The position numbers and the translations under genes were made by a program. A stretch of 64,000 bases of DNA from Cheilinus undulatus. Taxonomy: Eukaryota; Chordata; Actinopteri; Labriformes; Labridae. This document shows positions 47,932-59,865 of the stretch, piece after piece; the first letter of the stretch is position 1, and each line of letters starts with the position of its first letter. The notes beneath the pieces are model-generated. The model was not told where the DNA came from and searched no databases. It saw only the letters and a list, made by a program, of their open reading frames with translations. The DNA is taken from assembly GCF_018320785.1 (NCBI RefSeq), contig NC_054867.1, positions 54,043,776 to 54,107,775 of the forward strand, read 5' to 3'.

Positions 47932-48526
47932 GCTGGGTCTCCATTACATTACATCAAAATAGTGCAATAAAAAACTAGTAATGGAAACACTTGAATTTCG
48001 AAAAAACCCTAAAACATCGCTAAAAAGTTTTGACGCTTTCATGAGGAGGTTTTTCAGGCGTTTCAATATAGAAATATATTGCAAAAGTGTAATGGAAACA
48101 CGCATTTACAAGTCATGGGACGTGACGTATGGTGTCACATGACCAGTCACTCCGAGACAACATGGCAAAGTACATGTGGACAGAAGGAGAGACAAGACTT
48201 TTCTTAACATCATACTTATACCCTTTTACATGGCTTTTGCCACACATACAGACTTTACCTCTGAACTATCATCCGTTGCCTTCATCTTTTCTTCAAAATT
48301 ATCAAGGCAACCGCCGTAGATTTAACCAAAACCGTACCAACACGCAGCAGGTTTTGAGCGTCAAGCTTCTCTGCAGGGGATTCATGAGAAACTAGATTTT
48401 ACGAGAATTGCAAGGCCTATGCCCAAAACGCCCTTCAATGGAAATGCATTCAAAGCGCAATTGTACTGAATAGAAATTTAAGAAATATCGCTTTTATTTT
48501 GTGAAAAACTGCAATGGAAACCCAGC
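47932..48526. mobile_element. TA-flanked MITE nested in the hAT element
   Basis: Inverted ends GCTGGGTCTCCATTACA and TGCAATGGAAACCCAGC, flanked by TA at 47930-47931 and 48527-48528. Internal phrases 'gtaatggaaacac' are repeated in both orientations. The TA target suggests Tc1/mariner mobilisation. The 88-codon ORF at 48129-48395 lies inside it and is not supported. Confidence 0.8.
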
Positions 48527-49375
48527 TACTTTGTGTTCGCTAAAACAGGAGAGAGGAGGAAAAGCTTGAACTGCAGACACATGGCTGTTGGATGTGTGTG
48601 TCTGTGTGACAGAGAGAGGTTGTGTGACCGTCCGTGAGTACGGGTCGGTCTGACAACAAGCATCAACAAACTTACGTTAGCTTGTTGAATACGAGAGTGA
48701 TAAATGTTTATAAGTTATCATGATATCAATAACTTTAAGAGGCTGAGGCTGACCTGTGGCTTCTCTGGGATAAAATAATTGCAAGAGGACGTAATAAAAG
48801 CAGAATCCCTCTATTATAGTCTATAATTCTAATCAGGCTGTTGTCATTAGTATGATCTTAAAGTGTTTATGCATGTTTGTAAGGAGGGAGGCAAAGTAAT
48901 AACATAGAAAATATCATTTTATTTTATAAATAATTTATTATATTTTTTGTGTTTATTCTGTGGAATGTTCAAATTATTTAATTTAACAGAACTCAAAAAA
49001 TGTTTTGTTTTAGTTTTAGAATAAAGACATTTAAACTCAAACCTTACCCAGACAGCAGACAAGCAAGCCATCGATTTATAGTTGACCAGGAAAATGCATG
49101 TTGCCTGGGAAATATGATCAGAAATTAGATGATGTATGGTTGACCGGGAGATCATCACGTGGTGGACTCATCCATTGTGTCTCATTCTGAAGCCAAGCAC
49201 CCAGGTAAGTACACAATCTTTTATCTATTGTTCAAAATCTGGTATTCTTGCTTGATAATATGCACAGGCCAAGGTTGGTAACACATCCTTGAACCATTCA
49301 TTCTTTGGACATTCTGTTTCAAATTAAAATTAAAAAACAAGCCAAAAAAATCTGTGGAGTTTTTAGTTTTTTCTG

Positions 49376-49565
49376 TTTTAAATTCAATGCAGGTGTGTCA
49401 GTATGCAAGGCTGCAACCATTACCCAATCAGTTTCTGGTTCTTACTCTCTGATTGGGTAATGGTTGCAGCCTTGCATACTGACACACCTGCATTGGATTT
49501 AAAACAGGTGTGTCAGTATGCAAGACTGCAACCATTACACAATCAGAGAGTAAGAACCAGAAACT
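49376..49565. repeat. overlapping inverted repeats (A, A', A arrangement)
   Basis: Arm 49376-49431 is the reverse complement of 49449-49504 (55 of 56 match, 17-bp loop). Arm 49430-49490 is the reverse complement of 49505-49565 (59 of 61 match, 14-bp loop). The central copy can therefore pair with either neighbour. Confidence 0.93.
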
Positions 49566-50929
49566 GACAGGATTCTGCATCAAGTCACATTTTCACTCTA
49601 GGTTTCCTGCTGCTGCGAAAGTATAAACTAAGCTTAACGTTGCACTTTGTTTGTATTTTCTATTTAGATGCTCTTATGCTGCAGGGGGGAACCGGAACAG
49701 TCACCCAATTCGTGTTTGCCCAGCAGGTGCAGAAGTGGCTGCGGCATGCACCAGACAGGGCAGGGAGGATTGGACGCCAACACCTGGAAATGGGTCACTA
49801 AATGCGATTAAATTTTAATAAAAATGTGCTTATATGTACTTTAAAGTTGTCAGTTGTAGTCCTTTCTTGCTTACTCTAAAAGGTTTTCATCACTTTTTCA
49901 CATCCTGGCTGTAGATAAAGCAGGGTTTTTAGGGCCTGGATATTCAGCTTATTACAGTTGAAATGGAATTGAAACAATGTTGTTTCAATATTAAAAAATG
50001 GTGCAACATGATGTAGAATCTTGCTTGCTGTCTGTGTATTTTGACAGCTTTGGAATATCCATGTTAAATTTTTAAATAAGGGACCCCGCCCCCTTGGAAA
50101 CATCCGATTCATCGATTAATCAAGAAAATAATCATCCGAATTATTGATGATTGAAATCATCATTTGTTGAAACTCTAACTGGAAGCGTGACCTTTGGTCA
50201 GATGAAACTAAACTAGAGCTCTTTGACCACAGAGACGTTGGTGATGTTTGGAGAAAGGAGGGAGAGGCGTATCACCCAGAGAACAGCGTCCCCACAGTGA
50301 AACATGGTGGTGGGAGGATTATGCTGTGGGGATGCTTCAGTGAGTCTGGAACTGGAAACCTTGTCAAGGTGGAAGGATCCATGAAGAAAGAAGGAACCTG
50401 GGTTGTCGCTTTTTCTTCCAACACGACAACGACAAAAAACATTTGTCACTTCTGGTGAAGAACTACCTTCGGAATACCAAAGTGAGTATTATTGAGTGTC
50501 CTGCACAAAGCCCTGACTTAAATCCCACTGAAAACCTGTGGGGTGAACTGAAGACCAAGGTCCATGCCAGAAGACCATCAGATCTGGAGGAGCCAGAGAG
50601 ATTGGTCAAAGAAGAATGTGCTGGGATTCCTCAGGAGACTGTCAGACACTAAAACTAGAATAAACAACTGCAGGATGTTACCCAGCAACAACAGGACACT
50701 ACTGTTGACTGTTAGCACCGGGGGGGTAGTAATTTTGACCCTTGTGGTTTTTGTTTTTTTGTTGAATATTTTCATTTCTGTGTGCAACGTAAAATAATGT
50801 CAGCATCCAAAATAAAACTAGAATGTTTGAAAAGCTGTGTTGAAAATTTGTTGCTTTTTTTTAACAGCATACATTTAAATCAATGCAATTGTCATGGGGG
50901 GCTAATAATTTTGTCCTCATGTGTTTGTT

Positions 50930-51900
50930 TACAAAGCTGATACGGGAAATGACAGAAAAATCTCCACAAACCTTACCACACCTCGCTGGTTGAGACATGC
51001 CCACAACAGATGTTCTGCCCTAACATGAGTCACGCTCAACTGTGAGCCAAGGGTGGATGCTGGAGTGGAAAAAGGGGAAGTTACAGCTTAGAGACTTTTC
51101 CAGGGAATTCATAATTCTCTGAAATCAGACCACGAGTGTTGTCAACATTTGACAGGCTGAATAAGTTTATGTGAGAAAACAACGGTGCAAAGACACAGGA
51201 CCAGAGCAAACCCTTTTTCTTCTACCCCGGACTCTTTTGGAGCAGGATCAAGACTGCGAGGAGAAGTACATGATCACTTCTCTACAGTTTTCCTGTTCTG
51301 CTTTCTTCTGGGACTGAGTTTGGAGAGTGCTGCAGGAAAAGGACTCTTACCACCACTGGTGGATTGTTTCCCTGAGGACTGCCATCTTGGGGTGGATAAG
51401 CATTCTTTCCAACTGTGGATTTTTGTTTGGGACAGAGTTGTTTTTACTCTCCAGCCACAGAGGGCTAGGATTATTTCTAAGGATTTTGTACAAGATTGTG
51501 ACATTTGACTTTATCTTTAAGTTCTCTGATCCTACAAGTTTAGTGTAGTTTACATCCAAGGTTCCTATAGTTTATTCTAGCCAACAAATATAAGAGACTC
51601 TTGGGATTTTCTTTTTTTTTTTTAGTATAAATCTCTAAAATTGTTTCCTAACACATTCACCAAGAGCAAAGGTTCATAGAGGAGAGCTGCTGTTAACTGA
51701 TGCATCTAATGTTAGTATTCAGCCCAAGGCTGCTGGATTGAGTGCTGCATTACTGGAAGTAGAGTAGACAACAGGACGGGGGCAGTCGGGAAGTAAGACA
51801 AGTCTCTTCGCCACCAGCTTACAAAAAAATCAATTCCCTGCATCAGTAATACCGATAGTGACCCTAGCTGATGGTCTTACCTGGGAGATAGAGAGCCTCA
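50930..51900. other. region upstream of the MS4A-like gene
   Basis: Probably holds the promoter and 5' UTR exon(s) of the downstream gene, but no TATA box or donor can be fixed. A 107-codon plus ORF (51185-51508) with a hydrophobic stretch (VFLFCFLLGLSLESAAG) is open but has no recognised family. Confidence 0.35.
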
Positions 51901-51906
51901 GTCACG

Positions 51907-54900
51907 ATGTCATCGGCAGTTGAAACCACATCAGGTGGCCTGGTGGTGGTCACCCAGGTGTTACCATCTAATCAACCCCATGCCCAGGACGTTCAGCAGG
52001 GGGGTCTGAGGACGCAGCAGTTCATCCGGACATACCCGATGGCTGTCGGGGTGAGTTAATTTATTGTTGTTATTGTTTTTTTCTTTTGTTTTTTTTGTGA
52101 AAATTTTATTTTTTTGTGACAACTGACTTTCAGGAGTTTGCTTATATTTTATGTGACATTGGTTTGAATTTTTCTGTTTGACGTTAGAGAATTAAAAATG
52201 AAATGATCAGAGTCTACGGTAGACGATCACATGATGGATCTGTTCATCACTAGAGTCATATCAGCTGATTGGAGCAGGAAGTCTAATTAAAATCATCTTG
52301 AAAGATCATGTGACAGTCACCTGATTTACTAAGGAAATCAACAATATCAGATGAAATAGTTTTCTATCACAGTTTGAGTCTGTTTCATGAGCAGCTCCAT
52401 CCTCTTTGTTAAGGCCCATTTCTACTCCCTTTACATACGAAAATGTATACGTCCTTTTCAATGTTACTCTCACTGCTCACATACTTCCATGCGTCCTTTA
52501 CGTTGGCATGGATGTTAACCATTACATCCACGGGGGGGGGGGGCAGCCCAGAGTCAAAAGTTTATGACAACAACAAACTCAAAAACAAACATGGCGACTG
52601 TGGAGGAGGTATTGATAATGTAGCTCTTGAATAAAAGACAAAAACAGAGGCAACGTTTCTAACCATCTCGCACAACTTTTCCTCAAAAAGTTCCACCGTT
52701 GTTATTTCTTCTTCGTGTCTCACTAGAGCTACGTATTGGGTAGTGACAGCAACACTGACACACGGTTTCCGGTGGTACTGCTCTGTTTGGCCCGTATCCG
52801 TAAGCTTTATGGAAACGTGCAGAAATACGGACGAAATGAGCACGGACAGATGGCTCCGTCAGGATCCGTATTTAACGTTGAGCATAAACGGGCCTTAATA
52901 ATGATCCTCTTTCTCCCTATAAACCTGTTTTAAATTTTTTAAGTAACAGTGTTTAAATAACTAGACTCATACTAAATACTCTTAAACCCTGTAGAACTTC
53001 GTCTTTTACATCCTTACATGTCATTACTTCTTCTGTTTCTACTTCTCCGTGAAACTTAGATCGGTTCATTCTACTCCATCATAAATTAGAAAAGTTCCCT
53101 TAAAGGCCTTTGCACACTTCGTCGTTTTTTTCATCCAAATTTTTCACACATTGGCAAAAAACAAAATCGAGCTCATGTTCTAATGACGTTTGCAGACTGA
53201 CGCCGAAATTTCTGTCCGCCATATTTTTTTTTTTGGAGAAAGTTCGATTTTATGCAAAATTTCACATCTGTCCAAGTCATTTAAATGGGTGATGGATGAT
53301 TCAAAACAGTGCCCGCTGCTTCCTTCTCGCTTGCTCACTCCCGCCAGACCCCTCCTCCCTCTCTCTCTCCTTCTCTTTCGCACTAACCTCACTTTAAACA
53401 CCAAAGTTTGCTCATTTATTCTGTGGATATAGACCATTGAACTATAACAGATAGATGGGTGATTCATGATTCAGATCAGCGCCCATTGCTTTATTCTCTC
53501 TCGCTCACTCACCCCAGTCCAACTCCTCCCTCTCTCCCACTCCTGAAATCTCGCTGCAAACACCGTAGTTTTCCGGTGTATTATGTGGATATCAGCTATG
53601 GAAATATAACAGATAAAGGCATACGTTTGTAGCCGACTCACAGCTCATAACAAAGACAGAATAATACACCGCTTCCACATTATGAAGCAAATGACATTTT
53701 TCTCTTATTTTCCGAAATATTAAAGCAAATGACAGTCAGAGTATTTTTCAAGTCATCAGCTGTTAGAGCATAATTCAAATGTTTTTGAACAAACTTCATA
53801 ATGATAACCATTATTATTTTTTTTAAATAAAAACCTCAAAATGCACTGTTCCACATTATTAAACACAACAGAGTTTTAAAGATTTTAAAGGTTGTAAAGA
53901 ACTGAAAATAATAATGTGGAAAGCGGTGTAAAGTTGCTCTCTCTTTGTCTCCAACGTGGCTCAGCGCTATGAGGCATGAATGGGTGCTGAATGAAGCTCT
54001 CTGTCAGGATGGATCCAGCGAGATTTTAAAGGAGTGACAGAGACGTAGACTCGCAATACGCAACTATTTGCCACATTCTCCAAATTTTCACAGTTAATGC
54101 GATAAAAAGGAATCGGATCCAGTGTGCGAGGTCTGAGTGCATGACGTTTTTTTCAGATTATGGATCCGAAAAAAAATGCATCAGAAAATAACGGACCCAG
54201 AGTGTAAAGACCTTTAGGTTCTAAATTATAAAACACAATTTTAATGTAATATTACACAACTGACATGTCTGATCAGATGTTTAACACTGTAGAAAATTCA
54301 TTTCAGCTGTCTCATTCTAGCAAGTCTAAACTTGTAAAAACTCTAAAACGTGAACATACAAGAAATAATTCTAGGGGGAATTTTTTTTTTCTGATTTTTT
54401 CTTTGTTGTTAAAAATTATGTTGGCTGACATTTTATCTATCACAGTATTCAGTTTACATGACAGTATAAAGTATTTACTTTACACAACAGAGTATACAGC
54501 ATTTAGTTTACATGATAGAGTATAGAGTATTTAGTTAACATGTTAGAGTACACAGTATTTAGTTTACATGACAGAGTATACAGCATTTAGTTTACATGAT
54601 AGAGTATAGAGTATTTAGTTAACATGTTAGAGTACACAGTATTTAGTTTACATGACAGAGTATACAGTATTTAGTTTACATGATAGAGTAGACAGCATTT
54701 AGTTTACATGATAGAGTATACAGTATTTAGTTTACATGATAGAGTATACAGTATTTAGTTTACATGATAGAGTAGACAGTATTTACTTTACATGATAGAG
54801 TAGACAGTATTTAGTTTACATGATAGAGTAGACAGTATTTAGTTTACATGATAGAGTCTACAGCATTTAGTTTACATGATAGAGTATACAGTATTTAGTT

Positions 54901-57492
54901 TACATGATAGAGTATACAGCATTTAGTTTACATGATAGAGTAGACAGTATTTAGTTTACATGATAGAGTAGACAGTATTTAGTTTACATGATAGAGTATA
55001 CAGCATTTAGTTTACATGATAGAGTCTACAGTATTAATTATAAGTAACAGCATTTCATATTTAGTATATTCTGTTTTCAGCTGTGCTATGATGTACACAT
55101 TTGAACAACAGCATTAATTGTGTATTTTTCATCCTCTATGGTGTCTGCAGACAGTTCAGATCATGATCGGTGTCTTGGTCCTCTTGTCTGGTATCGTCAT
55201 GGCGATGGGAGCCATCAGTCTTGGAGCGTTCAGCGGTTTCTTTGTGTGGGGTGCTGGCTTTGTGAGTATTCTTTATTTTTTCTTGACTAATCATAAAGTC
55301 ATAATAATTGACTTAATAAATCAAAAAAAGATGACAAAATATTTGCCCTGTAAAATTCTTTCAATATAAAAAACATTACCAAATATCGTTAACTAAACAC
55401 ATCATTATTTAAACATGTCATTAAAAGTTCTATTAAATTACAAATGACTTTCTCTGAGAATGTGATAAATGAAGTTAACTGATATTTTGAAATGTTGCAA
55501 AAAAATCTATTTGTTAATGTGTTCAATATACTGAAATAGTAAATAAGTCTTGATTTAAAAAATGCCACAAATTACACGTTTTAACAACAAAAATTAGGTT
55601 AAGGTTGTTGATGATAAATATTTAACATAAAAAATGTTAAAAGATATTTCATAATTATTGAGAATGTTGGGAGCTATCTCTTAAACATTTTATTCATGTG
55701 CTATTTTTATTTAAATTTTTTTTTTTTTTTTTTTTAATGTTCCATAAATTTAGGAGCAGTAAATTGATTCAGATATTGATACTTAGCTTTTTCAAATGTT
55801 TAATAACATGCTTTAGAGTATTTTTCTGATTGAACATCTATCTATTAAACTAAAAAGAGGTTTGTTTATATTCTGACATATCTGACATTTGTATATTTCA
55901 GAGGAATATTCTGTCTAAATAATCATCTTTTCAACAATCAAACTAATTCTGTGTTAAAGTTCATCATTTATTCAATGTTGTTTTGTGTCTCGTTCTCAGT
56001 ACATCACCTCCGGCGCGCTCACAGTGGCTGCTGGGAAATCTCTCCGTCCCTGTCTGGTGAGTGACTTCCTGTTGTCCAGAATCCTGTTACTTCCTGTGTG
56101 TGTTGCTGTCATGTTATTGTTAAAATCATGAGAATCAGTGTAGGTTTCCCAGCATGCTTTATTTCATGTCATCTATATAAACAAACTTCTTTCATTTATT
56201 TCTGGCCTGTATTTGGCATGTCTCTCTGTCTGATTCTTAATCAGATATTCTCATCCTGTCCTGTGCTGTCTGACCTTCATTTAGCCGTCTGTGACCTCTA
56301 ATATAGATATTATTGTTGTACCTGTCTGGCTCTGTCTTTCCTCTCATGTGTCTCTTCTCTCCCAGATCAACACTGCTTTGGGTTTCAACGTGATTTCCTC
56401 CGTAGCAGCAGTTTCCGCCATCTTACTGTACACTTCTGATGTTTTATTAGTGGACCTTTTCAGTCGGGGTTATGACACCAAGGTAATTTCTATAAATGAT
56501 ATTTATTACATCTGCAGGATAATCTGAGCTGAAATGCCTAAAAAACATGAACAAGTAAAACACAGCTATCATCTCTGCATGGTTCCTCTAAATTTCACAC
56601 ACACCTCTGATCAAAGTGATGTTTAACATAAAACAACAACACAAAGAAAACTGGAGGAGGAATAACATCAATGAAACAACAGAAGAGTCAGACAGAGAGC
56701 AGGGAAGAGGACCAGAGGAGGACAAGAAGATCCAGAATTATCATCAAGATCAACAGCTGCTGCAACCATATCAACATTTATACCATCTTCATCTTCAACA
56801 GCATAATCATCACTACATTTAACTTTATCATCATCATCTTCTTCATCATCTTCATCATTTTAATCAGTCTCATTTAGGTGTTCAGCAGAGCTTTGTTGTC
56901 AGCTTCTTGATTATCTAAACAGATTCTGCAGGTCAAACTGGTTTTGTTAAATCTTTCCTAGACCTCCATCAGGTAATGAGGTGGATTACAGGTCAGTATA
57001 TTTTCTGGCAGATCCATTTCCTGGTTGAAACCAGACTCAAAATTGGAGAGAGTCTCGTTATGCTGATTTTTTGTTTTTGACCATTAATGGAAATAACACA
57101 AAAATTACCCTTTGTTGCTTTTTTTTGTTTGTTTGTTTTGTTTGTTTTTTTTTTTTTATGTTTTTGACCATGACTGGAAAAAAAACTGAAAAACAAGTCA
57201 TTTTTCCATTTTTTCATTTTTATCACAAACAGAAAACAATCACCATTTAAAAATTTTGTTTGCTTCATTTAATGAAATACTTGAGGAAAAGGAAATCATG
57301 TGACCCATTGTAAAAGGTGAGCTTTTCAAAGTAAAAGCCTCCATGTCAAAACAAGAGCCTTTCATTAAATTTTACAGTATGAAAACAGGTAAACATGCTC
57401 TATATACAATATTAATATTGTAAATTGTTAATGTTTTGGCCATTTCATGGACTGTAATGTTATTACCTTTTATAAAATATTTTTTTCTCATT

Positions 57493-57545
<53 letters not shown>

Positions 57546-59773
57546 TGGCTCTTGTTTCAACATGGAGGCTTTTACTTTGAAATGCTCAACTTTCCCAGAG
57601 GTTACATGTTGTCATTTTCCTCCAGAATTCCATTAAATGAAGAAAACAAAGTAATGGAATTGAAACAAACCAAAACTGCACCCTGTTTATTAAAACATTG
57701 TGATTTGTTTTTCCATTTTTGTGACCAAAACTAATAAAATTGTTTTTCCATTTTTCTTATTTGTGGTGAGAAACGACAAAACTGAATTATGGCTCGTTTA
57801 TTTTATTTTTTTTCCATTTTTGGTAAAAAAAAAAAAAAAATAGACAAAACAGAGTAACAAGAGTTTCTCCCATTTTGTGAGTCTGGTTTCAACCAGGAAA
57901 TGGATCTACCAGAAAATATATTGATCATTACAGGTGAATCAGGTTCAGCATCTCAAAGTCTGAGGTCCTGGTTTTCTGCTGTCTGTAGTGGATTAGTCCC
58001 CCTGGTGAGGAGTGAGTCAGAACCTCATGTGAAGGAGGTAAAGCATCTGGATGTTAGGGTTAAGTTTGTTCACTGAAAGGCTAAAAAAAACACGAGATTA
58101 TCTGGAGGACTGATTAAACATCAGTAGTGACATGTCTCACTGATGCTCAGGAAATTTAAGTCTATGGTGAGAATTGTTACATCTATGGTCAAGATCTCTG
58201 GGTGTTTTGTCAGGATATCTGAGTCTTTAGTCAGGAGCTTTAGATTAAAGCTCAAAATCTTAGGGACTATGGTCAAGATCTCAGTCCATGGTTATCAGCA
58301 TTAGGTTGATGGTCATGATCTTTGGGTGTGTGGTCAGGAACATTATGTTTGTGGTTATTATCTCTGGGTCCGTGGTCAGGAGCATTAGGGCTGTACTCAT
58401 AAGCTTTTATGTCTGTTGTCATGATTTTAGGGTCCTGACTTAAAGACTGAGGTCATAGTTACAAGTCAATGAAATTACATTCGGGAGGGTTTTGGTTCAG
58501 ACTCTGAGAGAGTGGAGCTTAGTGATCTGCTCCTGTACATGTTAAGTGGTCAGCTGAGGTGGTTCTGGTGTTTTATCAGGGTCCTCCTGGTGTCCACCCT
58601 TGTGAGGTCTTCAGGGTACATCAAACAGGGAGGAGACCTCAGGGTAGAGACATAAAAAAAACTGAATTACATTTTAGTCTTGCTTTGGTCATCTTGATGA
58701 AAATTAAACTGAATTTTAGTCAGTTTTAGTCATCAAATATCTTTTTTTGGGTTAGTCCAGTCTTTCTCATGGGAATAAAGGCTGTGGCTGAACATTCTTA
58801 CTCATAGTTGTACTTGATTAAATGAGCACTGGTACTATGCCCTGCCTCTGCACAGACTGACTACCACTCTGTAACAGTGCTGGTCTAATGTCAGAGTTCT
58901 CTGTGCAACTGAAACGTTTATGACACGACACCAAAACTGGAGATTCATGTGGCCATACTGGGGTCTGACAGATCAATCCATGTAGAGATCCGACTGTTGA
59001 TGAGATTAGGGAGGGCTCACTGCCCCGTCATCAGCTCTAGATGCGTCCTCAAACGGGTAGCTCAGTTGTGGTGGACAGCAAATCCCAGCAAAATCGAAAA
59101 GCCCAGCAACAGATCTCTGATGGGTTAGAACAGAGGGCATGGTCTAGACCTGCCCCCTTTGGACAGGCTCTGATAGGTCTGCTTAAAAATGAAAACTGAC
59201 TGATTAATTTAATTGCCGTGTTGGTCTGTCCGTTACAGATTCTGATTTCGGGTTCTTCAGGGGTCCTGTTGGTGTTCCATGTCTTGGAGTTTGCTGTTTC
59301 CATCACCGTCTCTATCTATGCCTGTAGAGCTACCTGTAACTGCTGTGACAACCAGGTGAGTTCATACTGACAGGTACCTGGTAGGTCTACCTGTAGCTGT
59401 GAATATTTATTCATGAAAACACTGAAAATGAAAACTGATGGTTGTTCTGTGTGTGGCTGTTTAAAGTTTGTTGATGATGATGATGTGTGTCGTTGTGTAG
59501 CAACATCCATATGTCTACTTCACACCTGCCCAGGCCCCACCACATACTGGACCTGCCACCATGGCTGTACCTCCACAACAGGTAGCACCCCCCCATAATT
59601 ATAAGAGTGGACCACAATGGTCACATGATCAGTCTCTGTGGTTCTGATTGTAGTTAAATCATCATTAATGTATTCTTCTCTTTGTATTTGTGGTTTTACA
59701 GATTCCCAGCTCCTCTAAACCAGCAGAGGACAAGGACCAGGTCCTCCCTGGACTCAATGAACCTCCGGCCTAA
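51907..59773 (+). CDS. MS4A (CD20-like) four-span membrane protein, 7 coding exons
   Basis: Exons 51907-52050, 55151-55261, 56000-56056, 56366-56482, 59239-59355, 59501-59581 and 59702-59773 are all phase 0 with GT-AG borders, giving 232 aa. The N-terminal 48 residues are polar and probably cytosolic. Hydrophobic segments: about 50-70 (VQIMIGVLVLLSGIVMAMGA), 77-98 (FFVWGAGFYITSGALTVAAG), 109-131 (LGFNVISSVAAVSAILLYT) and 148-174 (SSGVLLVFHVLEFAVSITV). A Cys-rich juxtamembrane stretch (CRATCNCC) and a Pro-rich tail (FTPAQAPPHTGP) follow. YITSGALTVAAGK at the second span and the N-x-x-S of the third fit the CD20/MS4A family, whose members sit in plasma or endosomal membranes, often on immune or epithelial cells. 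The start is the first ATG before this reading frame, but exons further upstream are possible. The exact member cannot be named. Confidence 0.88.
52413..52894. mobile_element. TTAA-flanked MITE in intron 1 of the MS4A-like gene
   Basis: Ends GGCCCATTTCTACTCCC and GCTCAACG-type inverted partner (read +: CGTTGAGCATAAACGGGCC), flanked by TTAA at 52409-52412 and 52895-52898. No transposase. The ORFs at 52443-52634 and 52562-52843 are incidental. Confidence 0.7.
53100..54217. mobile_element. MITE family A, long copy
   Basis: Inverted ends CTTTGCACAC (53108) and GTGTAAAGACCTTTAG match the 4964-5545 element. It contains an internal duplication of about 180 bp: CATTTAAATGGGTGATG, a CTC-rich tract, then TGTGGATAT.AGC, present at 53279-53460 and again at 53455-53620. 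That explains much of its extra length over the short copy. Confidence 0.75.
54441..55035. repeat. 28-bp minisatellite in intron 1 of the MS4A-like gene
   Basis: The unit is ATTTAGTTTACATGATAGAG then TATACAGT (28 bp), about 21 copies. Variants: GTAGACAG, GTATAGAGT and AACATGTTAGAG. It ends about 115 bp before the exon 2 acceptor. Confidence 0.94.
55262..55999. other. intron 2 of the MS4A-like gene
   Basis: AT-rich, with a T-run at 55716-55735; no embedded element recognised. Confidence 0.6.
56600..56880. repeat. low-complexity CATCATCTT tract in intron 4
   Basis: Purine-rich sequence (GAGGACAAGAAG) passes into CATCATCTTCTTCATCATC trinucleotide-like sequence near 56825-56865. Confidence 0.6.
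56997..57920. mobile_element. long-hairpin MITE in intron 4 of the MS4A-like gene
   Basis: Outer inverted repeats of about 55 bp: TATATTTTCTGGCAGATCCA then TTTCCTGGTTGAAACCAGAC on the left, mirrored at 57860-57920. A second inverted pair lies further in: AAAGTAAAAGCCTCCATGTC (57330) against AACATGGAGGCTTTTACTTT (57559). A (TA)n tract sits near the centre. Confidence 0.85.
57496..57543. repeat. (TA)n microsatellite at the MITE centre
   Basis: About 24 uninterrupted TA units. Tyr/Ile ORFs here are artefacts. Confidence 0.95.
57940..58680 (+). pseudogene. possible degraded LINE C-terminal relic
   Basis: Fragments such as SGQLRWFW near 58545 and phrases around 57985-58075 recall the LRWFGH region at the end of some fish non-LTR retrotransposon ORFs. 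Between them lie degenerate ATGGTCA(A/T)GATCT-type repeats (58170-58450). Heavily decayed, and the assignment is tentative. Confidence 0.3.
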
Positions 59774-59786
59774 AGACCTGCTTTAA

Positions 59787-59792
59787 AATAAA
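59787..59792 (+). promoter_or_regulatory. polyadenylation signal of the MS4A-like gene
   Basis: AATAAA lies 14 bp after the stop codon. That is very close, giving a minimal 3' UTR if used; other sites further downstream are possible. Confidence 0.4.
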
Positions 59793-59865
59793 ATCACATG
59801 ATGACAACGTGCAATGAACACAGCCATAGAGAGTCACCATCCTATCATTTGTTTAAACATATTGT

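Larger units (their letters stand above)
47626..50177. mobile_element. hAT-type element with perfect 8-bp target duplication
   Basis: Ends TAGGGCTGCAACAACGAATC and CATTTGTTGAAACTCTA are imperfect inverted repeats of a fish hAT family. ACTGGAAG is duplicated at 47618-47625 and 50178-50185, inside the Tc1 coding sequence. The next layers inward (AATCGATAAAATCAATAAAA; ATTCATCGATTAATCAAG) are also inverted. The interior has no intact transposase but holds a nested MITE, an inverted-repeat cluster and an exon-like stretch near 49668-49801. Confidence 0.92.
47490..50925 (+). pseudogene. Tc1 transposon copy split by a 2.55-kb hAT-type element
   Basis: Upstream part (47500-47625): translated CGCRPRKTQLLQKRP-like and AKDNLEKDYEYWK residues of the Tc1 DNA-binding/linker region. 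After the insertion, 50178-50650 continues with [12 protein letters not shown] (first catalytic Asp), [20 protein letters not shown], then in another frame HDND (second Asp) and QSPDLNPTENLWGELK. Frameshifts near 50400-50450 inactivate it. The non-coding end with GGGGGGCTAATAATTTTGTC (50896-50915) is the usual Tc1 terminus. Confidence 0.88.

Noticed and set aside
48129-48395. 88-codon ORF
   Set aside because: Lies inside the TA-flanked MITE nested in the hAT element.
51185-51508. 107-codon ORF with a hydrophobic segment upstream of the MS4A-like gene
   Set aside because: No recognised family, no splice linkage to the MS4A exons, and overlapping antisense ORFs are equally open. Kept only as a note in the spacer entry.
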